A stretch of 64,000 nt of DNA from Bacillus manliponensis (GCF_000712595.1 NZ_JOTN01000003.1:124001-188000); one strand, 5' to 3'; shown: positions 1-8,616, numbered from the stretch's first letter. Made by a program: numbers and translations. Notes: generated from the letters alone by a model not told the origin.

Positions 1-356
1 TATCAAAAACAGATGCGCTCCTCACAAAAAAGATAGGTGAATATAAAGCATCATTGTTATTTCGCACATTATATGAAAATGAAGCAGCGACATTAACATT
101 TCAATTTCAAACAGAAGAAAGGGAGAAACTTAGATTACGTTCTAATGCTGGTGAAAAAGCCTCGCTTTCTATTGTTGATGATGAGAGAAAGCATTTTTTA
201 TATGCAGTGCCAGTAAGTGAAGAAGGTGGACAATTACAGTACTATATCACGTTTCCAGTAGAGGGAATATATAAAATATGGGGTACTTTTTATATAAACG
301 GAAAGAAACATGAACAGGAGTTCACATTACAAGTGAAAAAACGAAAAGAGAGCTAA
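1..356 (+). CDS. C-terminal part of a small unknown protein (cut by window edge)
   Basis: The reading frame is already open at base 3 and has no stop up to TAA at 354-356, so the gene starts before the window; a TTG at 54 is internal. The visible 118 residues are charged and beta-rich and end in a pattern of alternating hydrophobic strands (GIYKIWGTFYINGKK), as seen in small Ig-like or YtkA/FixH-like extracellular domains. That family guess is weak. The gene converges on mprF and shares its terminator. No signal peptide can be judged because the N-terminus is missing. Confidence 0.6.
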   Translation, partial: SKTDALLTKKIGEYKASLLFRTLYENEAATLTFQFQTEEREKLRLRSNAGEKASLSIVDDERKHFLYAVPVSEEGGQLQYYITFPVEGIYKIWGTFYINGKKHEQEFTLQVKKRKES

Positions 357-377
357 TGTCAGCTCTCTTTTCGTTTT
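337..377. terminator. Bidirectional terminator between the first gene and mprF
   Basis: A perfect inverted repeat of 17 bp (arms about 338-354 and 361-377, loop AATGTC) has A-runs and T-runs on the outer sides. It overlaps the stop codons of both convergent genes and can serve both strands. Confidence 0.85.
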
Positions 378-2935
378 CCAATTAACTTTGTAACAGCAAG
401 CATCGTAATGGGAAGGGAGTGATTTTTTCGGAATACTAAATATTTACCACTCCAAGTGGGTTTATATTTTTCTTTGAAATGTCTCAAACCGCTAAAACTA
501 TATGTGTAACGAACGTTATTAAAAATAGCAGCTGCAACACGTTCCGACCAAAATGAGTGAGCTGAGAGACCGACATTAGAAAGCGGAGCCATTCCTATAT
601 TAAAGGAACTGTAATTGTTTTCTTTCGCCCAGTGGAATAAATGGATAAACATTGCATCCATAATACCACTTGGTGCATCGGGATAATATCTCATTAAATC
701 TATAGATAGCTCACCATCTTGATAAACCGGCATAAACGTAGTAAAAGCAATGATTTTTCCGGTATTATCACATAAAGTTGCGACAGGTGCTCGGTTAATA
801 TATTCACGGTTAAAGTATCCAAGAGAGAATCCCTTCTCTTTTTTTCCACCTAGCCAAACGTTTGATACTTCTAGTAATTCATTATATAAATCATCAGAAA
901 ATGGTGGCTCGTGAATAGCGAATGTATAACCTTCTCGCTCAAAACGGTTAAACGTTGCACGAAGGCCGGCTCGTTTCTTTCCTGAAATCGTGAACGTGTG
1001 TAAATCAACAACAGCTTCTTCCCCTAACTTAAAGAAGTTATAACCAAAATCATGGTATAAGCTCATCCATTTACTTTCAATTTGATAAAAGACACAAATA
1101 TAACCGAATCGATCGGCCTCTTTAAGAAACTCTTCTAGTACTTTACGGAATGAAGATGGATCGCCAATTGGATCTCCAAGCACAACAAGCCGCTTACCAG
1201 CAGGAGAGAACAGTAGGAGAGCCTTTCCATCACTGCTGAAGAAAAATTGTTTATCACCTAAAAAACCTAAGTGACTTAATACATTCCCACCGTACGAATC
1301 TAAAAAGTTTTGCAGTCGTTTGTCGTTCGCAGGTTGTCCTGGAAAGGATGAACGGTAACGATTTGCAATAATAGAGCCAATCAGTAAGAAAATAGGAACA
1401 AAAAGTGCTGCAGCAAGTGCACTCCGTTGTACTTGCTCGATGTCTCGTACAACAAAATCAGGCTGGAAAACTTCTTTTGCTTCTGCAAAAATAATTCCTA
1501 TATTTTTATAAAGATAGAGTGTAACGAGTAAAAGTAAAAGTACTTTTACAATATCGGAAAATGTAACTTCCATTTTCTCGCGAACAAACCGTTTACGCAG
1601 CATATATAATACAGCTAGTACAATTAGTAAAATAAATGTTTCTTCTAAGTCAATTCCCTTTAACGTATTAAAAATAGCAGCGCCGATCAGAGAAATAATC
1701 GTCATGTAATAAGAGCGCTTCGTACCGTGATAAATACCACGTGACAAAATAACGAGTAAAATACCAAATGTTAATGATAGACTAAATGAAAGTTCAATAA
1801 GTTGTTTTGGAACTAAAATATGTATAGCATCAGCTCGAGTTGTACTTGTTGGTAATATTGTTGATAAAATGACCATAATACCAGCAAAAATAGTTAAAAC
1901 AGCAGAAGCCCAAGGGCCTAGTTTGCTAATAAAATCACGCTGAAGTGTCCAAATAACTCCCGTCGTTTCAAGAGCAGGTGCAATGAAAGGTTTGTTTTCT
2001 ATTTTTTTTAGAGCAGCACCAGTCATTTCAAACGCGGCAAAAATGAGTCCAAGTCCAAATGGCAAAATATAATAGACAAGACGATAGAGTAACATAGCAG
2101 GTAATAAGACACCCGTATCTACTCCGTAATGTTCCATACCATGTAAAAAAATAAGGTCAAAGGAACCAAGTCCTCCTGGTACAAGGCTAATAACACCAGC
2201 TAATGCAGCGATAACAAATACACCAAGAAATGCTTGGAATGGTACTTCGATGCCAAATAAAATTAAAATGACATACATCACAACTCCAGCAGAAAGCCAT
2301 TCCACAAGAGAAACGATTGAATAAAGAATGGTTGGGTTTTTCTCTTCTGTTTCTGCATCTATCTTTCTTGTTTTTCGACTTTTTATTTTAGAGAAGCCGA
2401 TGTATAGTGGTACAAACAAGGCGAAAAAGATGAGAACAGGCCATAACCAAGGTTTTTCCTGTAAAAGGATGCCTGTATCTAAAATTTTGATTAGCCCAAG
2501 AAATGATAAAATGGCTAATCCGTTAATAAATGCAGTTGTCATCCAAGCGATACTTTTAATAAGCTTACCAGTTTCTTCTACATGCGGTCTGTATAACATT
2601 GTACGTATGCCAGCTCCAACAAGTCCTCCAAATCCGATAAAACCATTTAACGTATTTGAAATCCAAGAAACTCTAAATATTTTTTGAATCGGCACATCTG
2701 CACGCAATGAACGGAGCATCACAAAATCGTAAAAGAACATAGTAGAAACGGCTAATGCGCCGAGCGTAATTGCTAAGAAAAATCCACCTGTTGGAATGTT
2801 TTTTATCGTTTCTATTGCTTCTTGAAACGAGATACCAGCTAATTCTTTTCGTGCTTGAAAAAATACAATTGTTAATATAACAAAAGGGAAAATAATTTTT
2901 CCGATTTGTAGCATGCGTTTCCATGAGAACGACAT
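359..2935 (-). CDS. mprF: Phosphatidylglycerol lysyltransferase / lysyl-PG flippase MprF
   Basis: MprF transfers an aminoacyl group, usually lysine from Lys-tRNA, to phosphatidylglycerol and flips the product to the outer leaflet, lowering surface charge and sensitivity to cationic peptides. The 858-residue product has the family layout: about 14 hydrophobic segments in the first 510 residues (flippase plus second membrane half), then a cytosolic DUF2156-type catalytic domain. That domain carries LVVLGDPIG and a C-terminal FNIGMAPL stretch. The frame continues 12 codons upstream, but the ATG at 2935 has a proper AGGAGAG ribosome site about 9 bases before it, so I start there. A bcr1-like repeat lies directly upstream and would form the mRNA leader. 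Monocistronic and convergent with the preceding gene. Confidence 0.93.
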   Translation of the reverse strand: MSFSWKRMLQIGKIIFPFVILTIVFFQARKELAGISFQEAIETIKNIPTGGFFLAITLGALAVSTMFFYDFVMLRSLRADVPIQKIFRVSWISNTLNGFIGFGGLVGAGIRTMLYRPHVEETGKLIKSIAWMTTAFINGLAILSFLGLIKILDTGILLQEKPWLWPVLIFFALFVPLYIGFSKIKSRKTRKIDAETEEKNPTILYSIVSLVEWLSAGVVMYVILILFGIEVPFQAFLGVFVIAALAGVISLVPGGLGSFDLIFLHGMEHYGVDTGVLLPAMLLYRLVYYILPFGLGLIFAAFEMTGAALKKIENKPFIAPALETTGVIWTLQRDFISKLGPWASAVLTIFAGIMVILSTILPTSTTRADAIHILVPKQLIELSFSLSLTFGILLVILSRGIYHGTKRSYYMTIISLIGAAIFNTLKGIDLEETFILLIVLAVLYMLRKRFVREKMEVTFSDIVKVLLLLLVTLYLYKNIGIIFAEAKEVFQPDFVVRDIEQVQRSALAAALFVPIFLLIGSIIANRYRSSFPGQPANDKRLQNFLDSYGGNVLSHLGFLGDKQFFFSSDGKALLLFSPAGKRLVVLGDPIGDPSSFRKVLEEFLKEADRFGYICVFYQIESKWMSLYHDFGYNFFKLGEEAVVDLHTFTISGKKRAGLRATFNRFEREGYTFAIHEPPFSDDLYNELLEVSNVWLGGKKEKGFSLGYFNREYINRAPVATLCDNTGKIIAFTTFMPVYQDGELSIDLMRYYPDAPSGIMDAMFIHLFHWAKENNYSSFNIGMAPLSNVGLSAHSFWSERVAAAIFNNVRYTYSFSGLRHFKEKYKPTWSGKYLVFRKNHSLPITMLAVTKLIGKRKES

Positions 2936-2953
2936 AAAATACAACTCTCCTTG

Positions 2954-3111
2954 TATAAAGTGAAACTTCACTCAGTTGGGCGCTCCATCTCCTCACTGAG
3001 TGTTAGCCCGACCAATTGGGTATTTACAGGCTGTTAATCTCCCACCTAAACTTCTTCGTATTCTCTTAACTTTTGAGGTGGGAGTCTTACAGACCGCAAA
3101 TAGCGGGATGA
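2954..3111 (+). repeat. bcr1-like repeat, full-length copy A
   Basis: The copy starts TATAAAGTGAAACTTCACTC and ends CGCAAATAGCGGGATGAA. In order it holds an ACTCAGT/ACTGAGT hairpin, an AGCCCGACCAATTGGG segment, and a long imperfect stem TCCCACCT ... AGGTGGGA. The same modules recur through the window. It lies just 5' of mprF, with its left end about 5 bases from the mprF ribosome site. Confidence 0.85.
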
Positions 3112-3254
3112 AAAACTGCGACAATATTTTTATTATGACAAATTTCAAGGAAAATAAAAAGCTGAATTGAAAAACGAAAAGGAAAAAGCCCGCTTTTTTT
3201 GCTAAGAGGTAGGTGTTCCGTTTTGTATAAATGGTGTTTGTGTAACAGAGGAGG

Positions 3255-3305
3255 TAGAGTGAAACTTCATCCCTTTGATTGCCAGCCTGTTAATGTGGGA
3301 TAAAA
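3255..3305 (+). repeat. bcr1-like repeat, end-only short copy B
   Basis: About 50 bp that begin TAGAGTGAAACTTCA and end CCTGTTAATGTGGGATAAA. Both ends of the bcr1-like element are kept but the middle of about 100 bp is missing. In the 600-base gap between mprF and ypuI I see only copies A and B; the AT-rich remainder (3306-3520) holds no convincing gene. Confidence 0.65.
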
Positions 3306-3537
3306 AATTTAAGTTTTCATTTCTTTTGAAGGAAATTGAGGTTTTTAAATCGAAGAGAACACATATATTTACGTTTATGGCGGTGCTTTTTTCTCGCAGA
3401 AAAAATAGGGAAAGTGTTTGAACTTATTTTGTTATATAGAAAAATAGCGCATATCGTATGTAAGTTACATAAATTAAATTGTTACTTAGAAGGACAAAAA
3501 GGCATTGAGCCAAAATAGGCGAAGGAGAGGAATGAAG

Positions 3538-4026
3538 ATGTCGAATTCCATGGTGGAGAATCAAACGGAGCAAGTGACGGTTTTTTTACAAGAAGTTATT
3601 ATGATTATGACAGATTACGTCAATTATCATACTTTACCTGCTTTAATAGAAGAATGTGAGGATGGGGATTCAAATTATTGTGCGGGCTTATTAGCATCTT
3701 TACGACGCTTACTTGTGTTTTGTGAAGAGGGATTAGACGCTTGTCTTGTATTAAAGCATGGGCAGCCGTTTCGTAAAAGTGCAGCAGAACGTACATTGTA
3801 TAAAATTTATCATCAAGTGATTGCAGAATTCTTTTCACCTAAAAATGATCATTGGTATGAAAATAGTCGCTCTGCTTATACAGGAAAAAATTCAATTACA
3901 TTTCAACAAAAGCCGCCGCGTTCTATAGAGAATGTTATGAAACATTTAGAAGGAAAGTTTCAAGAAATGCGTGAGGAACTAGAGTATTATGAGACAGACT
4001 ATCATACGAAGATGGTACAAAAGTAA
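3538..4026 (+). CDS. ypuI: YpuI family protein (DUF3907)
   Basis: A soluble, mostly helical protein of 162 residues with no signal peptide or membrane segment. It resembles B. subtilis YpuI in sequence pattern (LASLRRLLVFCEEGLDACL; KSAAERTLYKIYHQVIAEFF) and in position just ahead of the dacB cluster. Function unknown. The frame is open from a TTG at 3505, with ATGs at 3532 and 3538; the ribosome site GAAGGAGAGG at 3521-3530 fits 3538 best. In B. subtilis scpAB precede it; here mprF and repeats do. A strong terminator follows. Confidence 0.75.
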   Translation: MSNSMVENQTEQVTVFLQEVIMIMTDYVNYHTLPALIEECEDGDSNYCAGLLASLRRLLVFCEEGLDACLVLKHGQPFRKSAAERTLYKIYHQVIAEFFSPKNDHWYENSRSAYTGKNSITFQQKPPRSIENVMKHLEGKFQEMREELEYYETDYHTKMVQK

Positions 4027-4044
4027 TAAATGAGATTTCTTACT

Positions 4045-4104
4045 AAAACAGAAAAGAAACCTACAGGGAAAGGAAAGTTATTCTGTAGGTTTCTTTTCTG
4101 TTTT
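4045..4104 (+). terminator. Terminator after ypuI
   Basis: A 22-bp perfect inverted repeat (4045-4066 with 4083-4104), with core ACAGAAAAGAAACCTACAG and its complement, ends in TTTT. The arms start with A and end with T, so it could stop transcription from either side. Confidence 0.85.
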
Positions 4105-4110
4105 ACGGCG

Positions 4111-4139
4111 GCATATACAAATTTTATTTTGAATACATT
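4111..4139 (+). promoter_or_regulatory. Candidate sigma-E-like promoter for sod15
   Basis: GCATATA at 4111-4117 and AATACATT at 4132-4139 are separated by 14 bases. This matches the sigma-E pattern (KMATATT, N13-15, CATACAWT) except at the first base of the -10. It lies 26 bases before the sod15 start. It was matched by eye only. Confidence 0.35.
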
Positions 4140-4164
4140 TAAAGTAGCACCGAGGAGGTGACAT

Positions 4165-5079
4165 ATGGGACAGCAAGAAGTATTTGTAGATTATTTTCAT
4201 GAGGTGGAGCATTGGTGTGAAAGTGTGCTTCATGTGTTAGATAACCGAGCAGCTGAAGTGTATGATGTACACATGCTTGCCTCTAAAATTCAAATGTTAT
4301 TAGAACGGATTCGAGAGGATAATTGCGAGCGTGATGTAGAGTTTGTATATGAGATTAGTGATGACGTGGAACATATACAGCATTATCTAGAGGAAGCATT
4401 AACTGTGGATTCGAGGCATTATGCTGTATATGAAAGAAGCTACGCCTCCCCTTCTGTACCAATTGGTGGACATACGCTTCCTCCTCTTCCTTACCCATAT
4501 CATGCGTTAGAGCCATATATTTCGAAAGAGATTATGATGTTACATCATGATAAACATCATCGAAGCTATGTTGAAGGACTAAATAAAGCTGAGAATATGA
4601 TGGAAAAAGCGAGAAGTACAAATCAATATGATTTATTAAAACATTGGGAGCGAGAGGCGGCTTTTCACGGTTCGGGACATTATTTGCATACAATTTTTTG
4701 GAACAATATGAAAAAAGGTGGGGGAGGTAGACCAAAAGGAGACTTATCGAGACAAATTGAAAAAGATTTTGGAAGTTTTTTACGCTTTCAAAAACATTTT
4801 ACAGAAGCTGCTTCTAAAGTTGAAGGATCAGGTTGGGCAATTCTTGTGTGGGCTCCTAGGGCTGGGCGTTTAGAGATTTTACAAAGTACACTTCATCAAC
4901 TGTTTACACAGTGGGATACAATTCCGCTTTTAGTAATCGATGTTTGGGAGCATGCTTATTACTTACAATATAAAAATCGAAAAGAAGAATATATTCAAAA
5001 CTGGTGGAATGTTGTGAATTGGGATGATGTAATGAAACGATTTCAAAATGCAAAAGAGCTTCAATGGGTACCTTATTAG
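4165..5079 (+). CDS. sod15: Mn/Fe superoxide dismutase with N-terminal helical extension (Sod15 type)
   Basis: Residues 101-300 form a complete Mn/Fe-SOD domain. The expected metal ligands are His127 (LHHDKHH), His175 (YLHTIFW), Asp259 and His263 (IDVWEHAYY). Gly171 and Gln245 at the second-shell positions look like the Mn type. Residues 1-95 are an acidic helical extension not found in classical SodA (about 200 residues), which makes this protein 304 long. B. anthracis sod15 has this layout. Presumed reaction: superoxide dismutation. The start has a near-perfect GAGGAGGTGA site. It stands alone between ypuI and the sporulation operon dacB-spmAB and carries its own terminator. The role of the N-terminal part is unknown. 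Confidence 0.88.
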   Translation: MGQQEVFVDYFHEVEHWCESVLHVLDNRAAEVYDVHMLASKIQMLLERIREDNCERDVEFVYEISDDVEHIQHYLEEALTVDSRHYAVYERSYASPSVPIGGHTLPPLPYPYHALEPYISKEIMMLHHDKHHRSYVEGLNKAENMMEKARSTNQYDLLKHWEREAAFHGSGHYLHTIFWNNMKKGGGGRPKGDLSRQIEKDFGSFLRFQKHFTEAASKVEGSGWAILVWAPRAGRLEILQSTLHQLFTQWDTIPLLVIDVWEHAYYLQYKNRKEEYIQNWWNVVNWDDVMKRFQNAKELQWVPY

Positions 5080-5102
5080 ACGCATCTATATGCGTCTTTT
5101 TT
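5079..5102 (+). terminator. Terminator after sod15
   Basis: GACGCA-TCTATA-TGCGTC followed by a run of six T. It begins at the last base of the stop codon. Confidence 0.8.
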
Positions 5103-5190
5103 CGTTTGTAAAAATTGTTTTTGTGACTGCTAAGTGAAGTAGCTTTAGGAATCGATGATTTTCTTTAGATAGAGAAGTTCAATTCCTCAT

Positions 5191-5218
5191 TCATATTTTA
5201 AATGTCCAAGCATACACT
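5191..5218 (+). promoter_or_regulatory. Sigma-E-type promoter of dacB-spmA-spmB
   Basis: TCATATT at 5191-5197 and CATACACT at 5211-5218, spaced by 13 bases, fit the sigma-E consensus almost exactly. B. subtilis dacB-spmAB is known to be a mother-cell sigma-E operon. Transcription would begin around 5225, after the in-frame ATG at 5202, so translation must start at the next ATG, 5250. Confidence 0.75.
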
Positions 5219-5249
5219 TGTACAAAAAGTACCAAAAGGACGTGAATAT

Positions 5250-6371
5250 ATGAGGCAAACATGTATTGTAGTGGCTCTTATTTTTTTATGTGTAAGTATG
5301 TTTCCGAGTTATACATATGCACAAATAAATGAAACAAGCGCTCGCAATGTCATTTTAATGGAGCAACACTCAGGGCGTGTTTTATATGCAAAGCAAGAAC
5401 ATAATCAAGAAAAAATAGCAAGTATAACAAAAATTATGACAGCACTATTGGCTGTTGAATCTGGGAAGTTACAAGATACGGTATCTATTAGTAATAATGC
5501 TGTGCGTGTGGAAGGTTCAGCAATTTATTTAAAGCCAGGGCAAAAAGTTCCCTTAGAAGATTTGGTGTACGGTTTAATGCTCAGGTCCGGTAATGATGCT
5601 GCACAAGCTATTGCTGAGCATGTAGGAGGAAGTATGGAAGGGTTTGTGTATTTGATGAATGAGAAAGCAAAAGAAATTGGTATGAAAAATACGCATTTTT
5701 CTAATCCACATGGCCTAGATGGTGATGGGGAACATTATTCATCGGCGTATGATATGGCGCTATTAACGAGATATGCTATGAATTATAAGGAGTTTCGAAA
5801 AATTTTTGGTACAAAATCATACCAATCAAAAGCATGGGATTATCCATGGAAAAATAAGCATAAGCTTGTGACATTTAAATATGAGTATGCTACAGGAGGT
5901 AAAACGGGATTTACGAAGAAGGCAGGAAGAACACTTGTGACAACTGCTTCAAAAGACGGACTGGATTTAATTGTTGTAACGATTCATGCGTCTAGTGATT
6001 GGAATGATCATATGTACTTATTTAATGAAGGGTTTAAAAGATATAAAGAAACAATGGTGTTAAAAAAAGGTGCACTTTCTGGAGTAGAGGAACAAAACTA
6101 TGTGAATCATGTCTATACGAAAAATAGCTTATTGTTGCCGTTAGCAGAAGATGAACGAGACGAGGTAACATTAGGGATTGAGTTTGATAAAACAGCGAAG
6201 CTTAAAGATGGAGAGAAAGTGGGGCGAGCCGTTCTCTATTTAGATGGCAAGGAACTTGGTGAGCGTAACATATTTTATAGTAAGCAAAAATTAGTTGCGA
6301 CCACGGGTTTATTTTGGACCGATTTTAAAGAAGTATTTTCTCATATGTTAGGTGTCGGGACTGATGGTTAA
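5250..6371 (+). CDS. dacB: Sporulation D-alanyl-D-alanine carboxypeptidase DacB (PBP5*)
   Basis: It trims the terminal D-Ala from cortex peptidoglycan stem peptides during sporulation, limiting cross-linking. All three serine-penicillin-recognising motifs are present: Ser58-x-x-Lys61 (ASITK), Ser113-Gly-Asn and Lys218-Thr-Gly (GGKTG). A signal peptide covers residues 1-24, with likely cleavage after SYTYA. The C-terminal beta domain follows, for 373 residues in all, close to the B. subtilis enzyme (382). The frame extends to an ATG at 5202, but a sigma-E promoter overlaps that stretch; ATG 5250 has AAAGGACGTG before it. Its end overlaps spmA by 8 bases, so the two are translationally coupled. 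Confidence 0.93.
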   Translation: MRQTCIVVALIFLCVSMFPSYTYAQINETSARNVILMEQHSGRVLYAKQEHNQEKIASITKIMTALLAVESGKLQDTVSISNNAVRVEGSAIYLKPGQKVPLEDLVYGLMLRSGNDAAQAIAEHVGGSMEGFVYLMNEKAKEIGMKNTHFSNPHGLDGDGEHYSSAYDMALLTRYAMNYKEFRKIFGTKSYQSKAWDYPWKNKHKLVTFKYEYATGGKTGFTKKAGRTLVTTASKDGLDLIVVTIHASSDWNDHMYLFNEGFKRYKETMVLKKGALSGVEEQNYVNHVYTKNSLLLPLAEDERDEVTLGIEFDKTAKLKDGEKVGRAVLYLDGKELGERNIFYSKQKLVATTGLFWTDFKEVFSHMLGVGTDG

Positions 6372-6960
6372 TCTCGTATGGGTGGCAATGGCGTTAATTG
6401 GTATTGTATATGCGATGATAAATGGCACGATGGAGGAAGTAAATAAAGCTGTCTTTGATGGATCAAAAGATGCGGTAACAATTTGTATTGGATTAATTAG
6501 TGTACTTGTGTTTTGGCTTGGTTTAATGAAAATTGCTGAGGAAGCGGGATTATTAAAGAAGTTAGTCACATTTTTTATGCCAGTTGTCAAAAAGCTATTT
6601 CCTGAAATACCAAAAGATCATCCATCAATGGGATTTATTTTATCAAATATGATGGCGAATTTTTTTGGCTTAGGTAATGCAGCAACACCGCTTGGCATTA
6701 AAGCGATGGAACATTTGAAAGAATTAAATGGTGGAAAAGATTATGCAAGTCGCTCAATGATTACGTTTTTAGCGCTAAATACGTCAGCAATTACATTAAT
6801 TCCAACGACAGTTATTTCAATTCGAATGACGTATGATTCAGCCAATCCAACGGAAATTGTTGGAGTGACATTTATTGCTCAAGTGTTATCAATGATTGGA
6901 GCCATTTGGATTGACCGCTATTTTTATAAAAGACGAAGTAAAAAGGGGCGAAAAAAATGA
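6364..6960 (+). CDS. spmA: Spore maturation protein SpmA
   Basis: A membrane protein of 198 residues with a nucleoside-recognition (Gate) domain, including the signature NMMANFFGLGNAATPLG. SpmA and SpmB are needed for spore core dehydration and normal heat resistance; the biochemical activity is not established. The ATG at 6364 gives the same N-terminus (MVNxxW) as the B. subtilis protein; a GTG at 6352 is also in frame. It overlaps dacB upstream and spmB downstream (ATGA), as expected for a co-translated operon. Expression should follow the sigma-E promoter before dacB. Confidence 0.93.
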   Translation: MVNLVWVAMALIGIVYAMINGTMEEVNKAVFDGSKDAVTICIGLISVLVFWLGLMKIAEEAGLLKKLVTFFMPVVKKLFPEIPKDHPSMGFILSNMMANFFGLGNAATPLGIKAMEHLKELNGGKDYASRSMITFLALNTSAITLIPTTVISIRMTYDSANPTEIVGVTFIAQVLSMIGAIWIDRYFYKRRSKKGRKK

Positions 6961-7487
6961 GCATTGTAAATACAATTTCGTTATGGGTCATTCCATGTGT
7001 AATTGGATTTATTCTTTTATATGGGACAATTAAAAAAGTGCCAACATATGAAACGTTTGTAGAGGGGGGGAAAGAGGGCATTCAAATTGCCATCTCTATT
7101 TTACCTTTTATGGTTGGGATGCTCGTTTCTATTTCTATTTTTCGTGCATCAGGTGCACTAGATGCGATGATAGGTGTTATAAAGCCAGCGTTAGATTTTA
7201 TCCACGTACCAGCGGAAATTGTCCCACTAGCTCTTATTCGCCCAATTTCTGGATCTGCAGGTCTTAGCATTACAACAGATTTAATTGCAACATATGGACC
7301 AGATTCTTTCATTGGAAGACTTGCGTCAACAATGCAAGGTAGTACAGATACGACATTTTACATTTTAACTGTATATTTTGGTGCAGTTGGAATACGAAAA
7401 ATGGGTGACGCGCTAAAGGTAGGATTGTTTGCTGATTTTATTGGTATTGTATGCTCACTTGTATTTGTTTCGCTAATGTTTCAATAA
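6957..7487 (+). CDS. spmB: Spore maturation protein SpmB
   Basis: A second Gate-type membrane protein, 176 residues with about five hydrophobic segments and the conserved ALIRPISGSAGLS and MQGSTDTTFY motifs. It works with SpmA in spore core dehydration. The start codon overlaps the spmA stop (ATGA at 6957-6960). It is last in the operon and is followed by a terminator at 7530. Confidence 0.93.
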   Translation: MSIVNTISLWVIPCVIGFILLYGTIKKVPTYETFVEGGKEGIQIAISILPFMVGMLVSISIFRASGALDAMIGVIKPALDFIHVPAEIVPLALIRPISGSAGLSITTDLIATYGPDSFIGRLASTMQGSTDTTFYILTVYFGAVGIRKMGDALKVGLFADFIGIVCSLVFVSLMFQ

Positions 7488-7529
7488 CCCTTCCATTTGT
7501 AGTCGCCTTTCGCTTATAATGAAAAGATG

Positions 7530-7565
7530 ACCACTATTAAGTATGTGCTTAATAGTGGTTTTTTC
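7530..7565 (+). terminator. Terminator of the dacB-spmAB operon
   Basis: ACCACTATTAAG (7530-7541) pairs with CTTAATAGTGGT (7548-7559), followed by TTTTTT. Confidence 0.88.
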
Positions 7566-7761
7566 ATGGTGTATTTTTGACAAAATAATGAACATTTATT
7601 GTGAGAAAATAAGGAATAATGAAGAATAGAACATGTTTCTTCCTTTATAAGTTTATTACGATGTCTATGTGGTTTATTAAGTTGGAAGAGGTTTTCCAAG
7701 CGGTTGCGATGGTTGCCAACTCTTTCTAATGAAGGTAAGATAAATTTGAGGTGAAAAAGAA

Positions 7762-8490
7762 ATGGAACGTCTACAAAAAGTAATTGCGCAAGCTGGTATT
7801 GCGTCAAGAAGAAAAGCAGAAGAGTTAATTCAACAAGGAAAAGTAAAAGTTAACGGAAAGATTGTAAAGGAACTAGGTACAAAAGTAACTTCTCAAGATA
7901 AAGTTGAAGTAAATAATATTCCTCTTGAAAAAGAAGAATCAGTTTACTTTTTACTATATAAACCAACAGGTGTTATTTCCACAGTAGCAGATGATAAAGG
8001 TAGAAAAGTGGTAACAGATTTCTTTGAGCACGTTCCAGAGCGTATTTTCCCAATTGGAAGATTAGACTATGATACATCGGGTTTACTACTGATGACAAAT
8101 GACGGTGAATTTGCAAATATATTAATGCACCCGAAATATAAAGTAGAAAAAACGTATGTAGCGAAAGTGAAAGGTCCATTAACTGGAGAGAAAATTCGCA
8201 TGTTAGAGAAAGGTGTTATGTTACAAGACGGAAAAACAGCACCAGCACGTGTGAAAATTTTGTCATGGGATCGTCGTAAAGAAGTAGCGATTGTCCAACT
8301 GACGATTCATGAAGGAAGAAATCGTCAAGTGCGTAGAATGTTTGAAGCGCTAGATTGTAAAGTAATGAAGCTAAAACGTGAAAGCTATGGTTCTTTACAT
8401 TTAGGTTCACTTCGCCCGGGAGATAAAAGAGAACTATCCCCGCATGAAGTAAAGCAGCTGCGTGCTCTAGCTTCTACAAAGCCAAGATAG
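7762..8490 (+). CDS. rluB: 23S rRNA pseudouridine synthase, RsuA/RluB family
   Basis: It isomerises a uridine to pseudouridine in ribosomal RNA; the B. subtilis counterpart (ypuL) is annotated RluB. An N-terminal S4 RNA-binding domain (residues 1-60, SRRKAEELIQQGKVKVNG) precedes the synthase domain with the catalytic GRLDYDTSG motif, Asp102. The 242-residue length is normal. ATG 7762 follows TGAGGTGA. It sits between spmB and resA as in B. subtilis and appears to be its own transcription unit. Confidence 0.92.
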   Translation: MERLQKVIAQAGIASRRKAEELIQQGKVKVNGKIVKELGTKVTSQDKVEVNNIPLEKEESVYFLLYKPTGVISTVADDKGRKVVTDFFEHVPERIFPIGRLDYDTSGLLLMTNDGEFANILMHPKYKVEKTYVAKVKGPLTGEKIRMLEKGVMLQDGKTAPARVKILSWDRRKEVAIVQLTIHEGRNRQVRRMFEALDCKVMKLKRESYGSLHLGSLRPGDKRELSPHEVKQLRALASTKPR

Positions 8491-8501
8491 TATGTAACAT
8501 T

Positions 8502-8541
8502 GTATACAATCGGCGAGGTTGTTACCTTGCTGATTGTATAT
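8502..8541 (+). terminator. Hairpin after rluB (possible terminator)
   Basis: GTATACAATCGGCGAGGT and ACCTTGCTGATTGTATAT form an 18-bp stem with a few G-U pairs and a TGTT loop. The following bases are AT-rich (TATAAATTTTC) rather than a clean T-run, so efficiency is uncertain. Confidence 0.5.
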
Positions 8542-8590
8542 AAATTTTCACTTTATGAAATAATTATCAATTTTAATAAAGTGAAAATTT
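8542..8590. repeat. 15-bp inverted repeat upstream of resA
   Basis: AAATTTTCACTTTAT (8542-8556) and ATAAAGTGAAAATTT (8576-8590) are perfect complements around a 19-base AT-rich loop. It ends 27 bases before resA. It has no T-run and could be an operator, an RNA leader element, or two opposed bcr1-like ends. Confidence 0.6.
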
Positions 8591-8616
8591 AATTTGCACA
8601 TGTAAGAGAGGAGAGA

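Noticed and set aside
2328-2996. Long frames on both strands within mprF and its upstream repeat
   Set aside because: They are other-frame shadows of mprF and of repeat copy A, with no start signals.
3336-3518. 60-codon frame starting with TTG between copy B and ypuI
   Set aside because: No ribosome site, odd composition, overlaps the ypuI leader; probably chance in AT-rich DNA.
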